NCBI GenBank assembly: GCA_946480605.1
Contig: CAMLKW010000028.1
Span: 1-27,987 of the forward strand
Origin: an uncultured Roseateles sp.
Lineage (GTDB): Bacteria > Pseudomonadota > Gammaproteobacteria > Burkholderiales > Burkholderiaceae
Length of the DNA: 27,987 bases
Direction of reading: 5' to 3'
Positions 26,512 to 27,987 of the stretch are shown here, piece after piece (within the stretch, counting starts at the first letter, position 1; the number at the start of each line of letters is the position of its first letter). The notes under the pieces are model-generated. The model was not told the DNA's origin and did no database searches. It saw only the letters and a program-made list of their open reading frames with translations. Position numbers and translations under genes: made by a program.

Positions 26512-27987
26512 ATGAAGTTCACTGACGGACAGTGGATGCTTCAGCCGGGCGTCGCCGCGCACTACGCGGCCGAGGCCTATGCCGTTGAAGTCCACGCAGA
26601 CCGCCTGGTCGTGCTTGCCACGACCCGCCCCATCAAGCACCGCGGCGACACGCTGCAAGGCCCCACGCTGACCGTGACGCTGACCTCGCCCGCGAGCGGC
26701 GTCGTGCGCGTCAGCGTGGAGCATTACAGCGCGTCGCAACCGCCGCGCCTGCACGTGCCCATGCCGGGCGCCGACCATCCGGCCGTGCAGACGGCCCAGA
26801 CCGACACGCACGCCACGCTGACCTCCGGCCCCCTCACGGTCGAGGTGAAGAAGGGCGAGGGCTGGAGCCTGGTGTTCCGCGAGGGCGGCCGCGTGCTGAC
26901 CAAGAGCGACTGGCGCAGCCTGGGCTACGTGCAGTGGGGCGCCAAGGGCAACCACCTGCACGAGCAGCTGACGCTGGCCGTCGGCGAGAACGTCTACGGC
27001 CTGGGCGAGCGCTTCACGCCGTGGGTCAAGAACGGCCAGATCGTCGAGAACAGCAACCGCGACGGCGGCACGGCCTGCGAGCAGGCCTACAAGAGCGTGC
27101 CCTTCTACATGACCAGCAAGGGCTACGGCGTGCTGGTCAACGAGGCCGGTCCGGTGTCCTTCGAGGTCGGCTCGGAGAAGGTCGCGCGCGTGCAGTTCAG
27201 CCGCGAGGGCGAGAGCCTCGACTACTGCGTCATCGCCGGTCCCACGCCCAAGGACGTCGCGCGCCGCCTGACAGCGTTGACAGGCCGCTCGCCGCTGCCG
27301 CCGGCCTGGAGCTTCGGCCTGTGGCTGACCACCTCGTTCACGACGCAGTACGACGAGGCCACGGCCACCCACTTCATCGACGAGATGGCGCGCCGCGAGC
27401 TGCCGCTGTCGGTCTTCCACTTCGACTGCTTCTGGATGCGCGAGTTCCAGTGGTGCGACTTCGAGTGGGACCGCCGCGGCTTCCCCGAGCCCGAGGCGAT
27501 GCTGAAGCGCCTGCATGCCAAGGGGCTCAAGATCAGCCTCTGGATCAATCCCTACGTCGCGCAGCGGTCGCCGCTGTTCGCGGAAGGCGTGAAGCAGGGC
27601 TACTTCATCAAGCGCACGAACGGCCTGACCTTCCAGACCGACCAGTGGCAGCCCGGCATGGCCATCGTGGACTTCACGAACCCGGCCGCCAAGGCCTGGT
27701 ATCAAGGCCATCTGCGCCGCCTGCTGGCCATGGGCGCGGACTGTTTCAAGACCGACTTCGGCGAGCGCATCCCCGACCAGGGCGTGGTCTACCACGACGG
27801 CTCCGACCCGGTGGAGATGCACAACCTCTACGCGCTGCAATACAACCAGGCCGTGTTCGAGCTGCTGCAGGAGGTGCAGGGCGACGACGCCATCGTGTTC
27901 GCGCGCTCGACCTATGCGTCGGGCCAGCGCTTCCCGGTGCACTGGGGCGGCGACTGCTGGAGCAACTTCGAGTCCATGGCCGAGAGC
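26512..27987 (+). CDS. yicI: GH31 alpha-xylosidase, YicI-like (cut by window edge)
   Basis: The first 492 residues of a GH31 alpha-xylosidase; the gene runs off the right edge with no stop. It opens MKFTDGQWMLQPGV like E. coli YicI and has no signal peptide, so it is cytoplasmic. The nucleophile is Asp415 in FKTDFGERIP and the acid/base Asp481 in HWGGDCWSNFESM, each one position below YicI (416 and 482). Other marks are GLGERF near 165, FHFDCFWM near 305 and ISLWINPYVAQRSPLF near 342. YicI-type enzymes release xylose from isoprimeverose and xyloglucan oligosaccharides. The ATG has AGGA nine bases upstream. It should supply xylose to XylA and XylB and form a functional pair with the GPH symporter. 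About 280 more residues are expected beyond the window. Confidence 0.93.
   Translation, partial: MKFTDGQWMLQPGVAAHYAAEAYAVEVHADRLVVLATTRPIKHRGDTLQGPTLTVTLTSPASGVVRVSVEHYSASQPPRLHVPMPGADHPAVQTAQTDTHATLTSGPLTVEVKKGEGWSLVFREGGRVLTKSDWRSLGYVQWGAKGNHLHEQLTLAVGENVYGLGERFTPWVKNGQIVENSNRDGGTACEQAYKSVPFYMTSKGYGVLVNEAGPVSFEVGSEKVARVQFSREGESLDYCVIAGPTPKDVARRLTALTGRSPLPPAWSFGLWLTTSFTTQYDEATATHFIDEMARRELPLSVFHFDCFWMREFQWCDFEWDRRGFPEPEAMLKRLHAKGLKISLWINPYVAQRSPLFAEGVKQGYFIKRTNGLTFQTDQWQPGMAIVDFTNPAAKAWYQGHLRRLLAMGADCFKTDFGERIPDQGVVYHDGSDPVEMHNLYALQYNQAVFELLQEVQGDDAIVFARSTYASGQRFPVHWGGDCWSNFESMAES

Noticed and set aside
26398..27942. 514-codon minus-strand open frame at the right edge
   Set aside because: It is antisense to the GH31 gene, whose motifs match YicI residue by residue.

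Overview
The window is a dense, very GC-rich stretch of a Gram-negative chromosome: a nearly complete xyloglucan utilisation locus (XyGUL) from one edge to the other. The organism is probably a betaproteobacterium of the Burkholderiales (Roseateles/Pelomonas/Mitsuaria type). This rests on base composition, tight operon packing, a TonB-dependent receptor of the Xanthomonas/Caulobacter carbohydrate type, many Tat-like leaders, and E. coli-type XylA and YicI proteins. It is inference; no rRNA or other marker gene is present.

Layout. Fifteen genes run leftward (minus strand) from about 24.7 kb to 0.2 kb. They are a ROK repressor, xylulokinase (xylB), xylose isomerase (xylA), a TonB-dependent receptor, then GH35, GH74, GH95, an SGNH esterase-like protein, two tandem GH1 enzymes, a GPH sugar symporter, GH43, GH39 and two GH5 endoglucanase-like enzymes. 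Two genes run rightward from the shared control region: a tryptophan-halogenase-like flavoprotein and a YicI-type GH31 alpha-xylosidase cut by the right edge. Seven of the minus-strand junctions overlap or nearly touch (five ATGA overlaps, one TGATG, one 1-bp gap), so the genes form long operons. A textbook Rho-independent terminator after the receptor separates or attenuates the hydrolase operon.

How it works (inference from families). Surface or periplasmic GH74 and GH5 enzymes cut the xyloglucan backbone, and the TonB-dependent receptor imports oligosaccharides into the periplasm. There GH95 (fucose), GH35 (galactose), GH43/GH39 (arabinose or beta-xylose) and the SGNH protein (probably acetyl groups) trim side chains, and the exported GH1 removes glucose. 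The GPH symporter brings isoprimeverose or short oligosaccharides into the cytoplasm, where GH31 releases xylose and the leaderless GH1 acts. XylA and XylB convert xylose to xylulose 5-phosphate. The ROK protein probably senses xylose and represses from a dyad located in the divergent control region.

Regions without genes are short. Positions 1-223 hold no gene I can defend. The 24721-24903 region is the divergent promoter/operator region, 20575-20720 holds a hairpin and the receptor leader, and 8669-8760 is the gap between the two GH1 genes. I saw no tRNA, rRNA, CRISPR array, insertion sequence or integrase.
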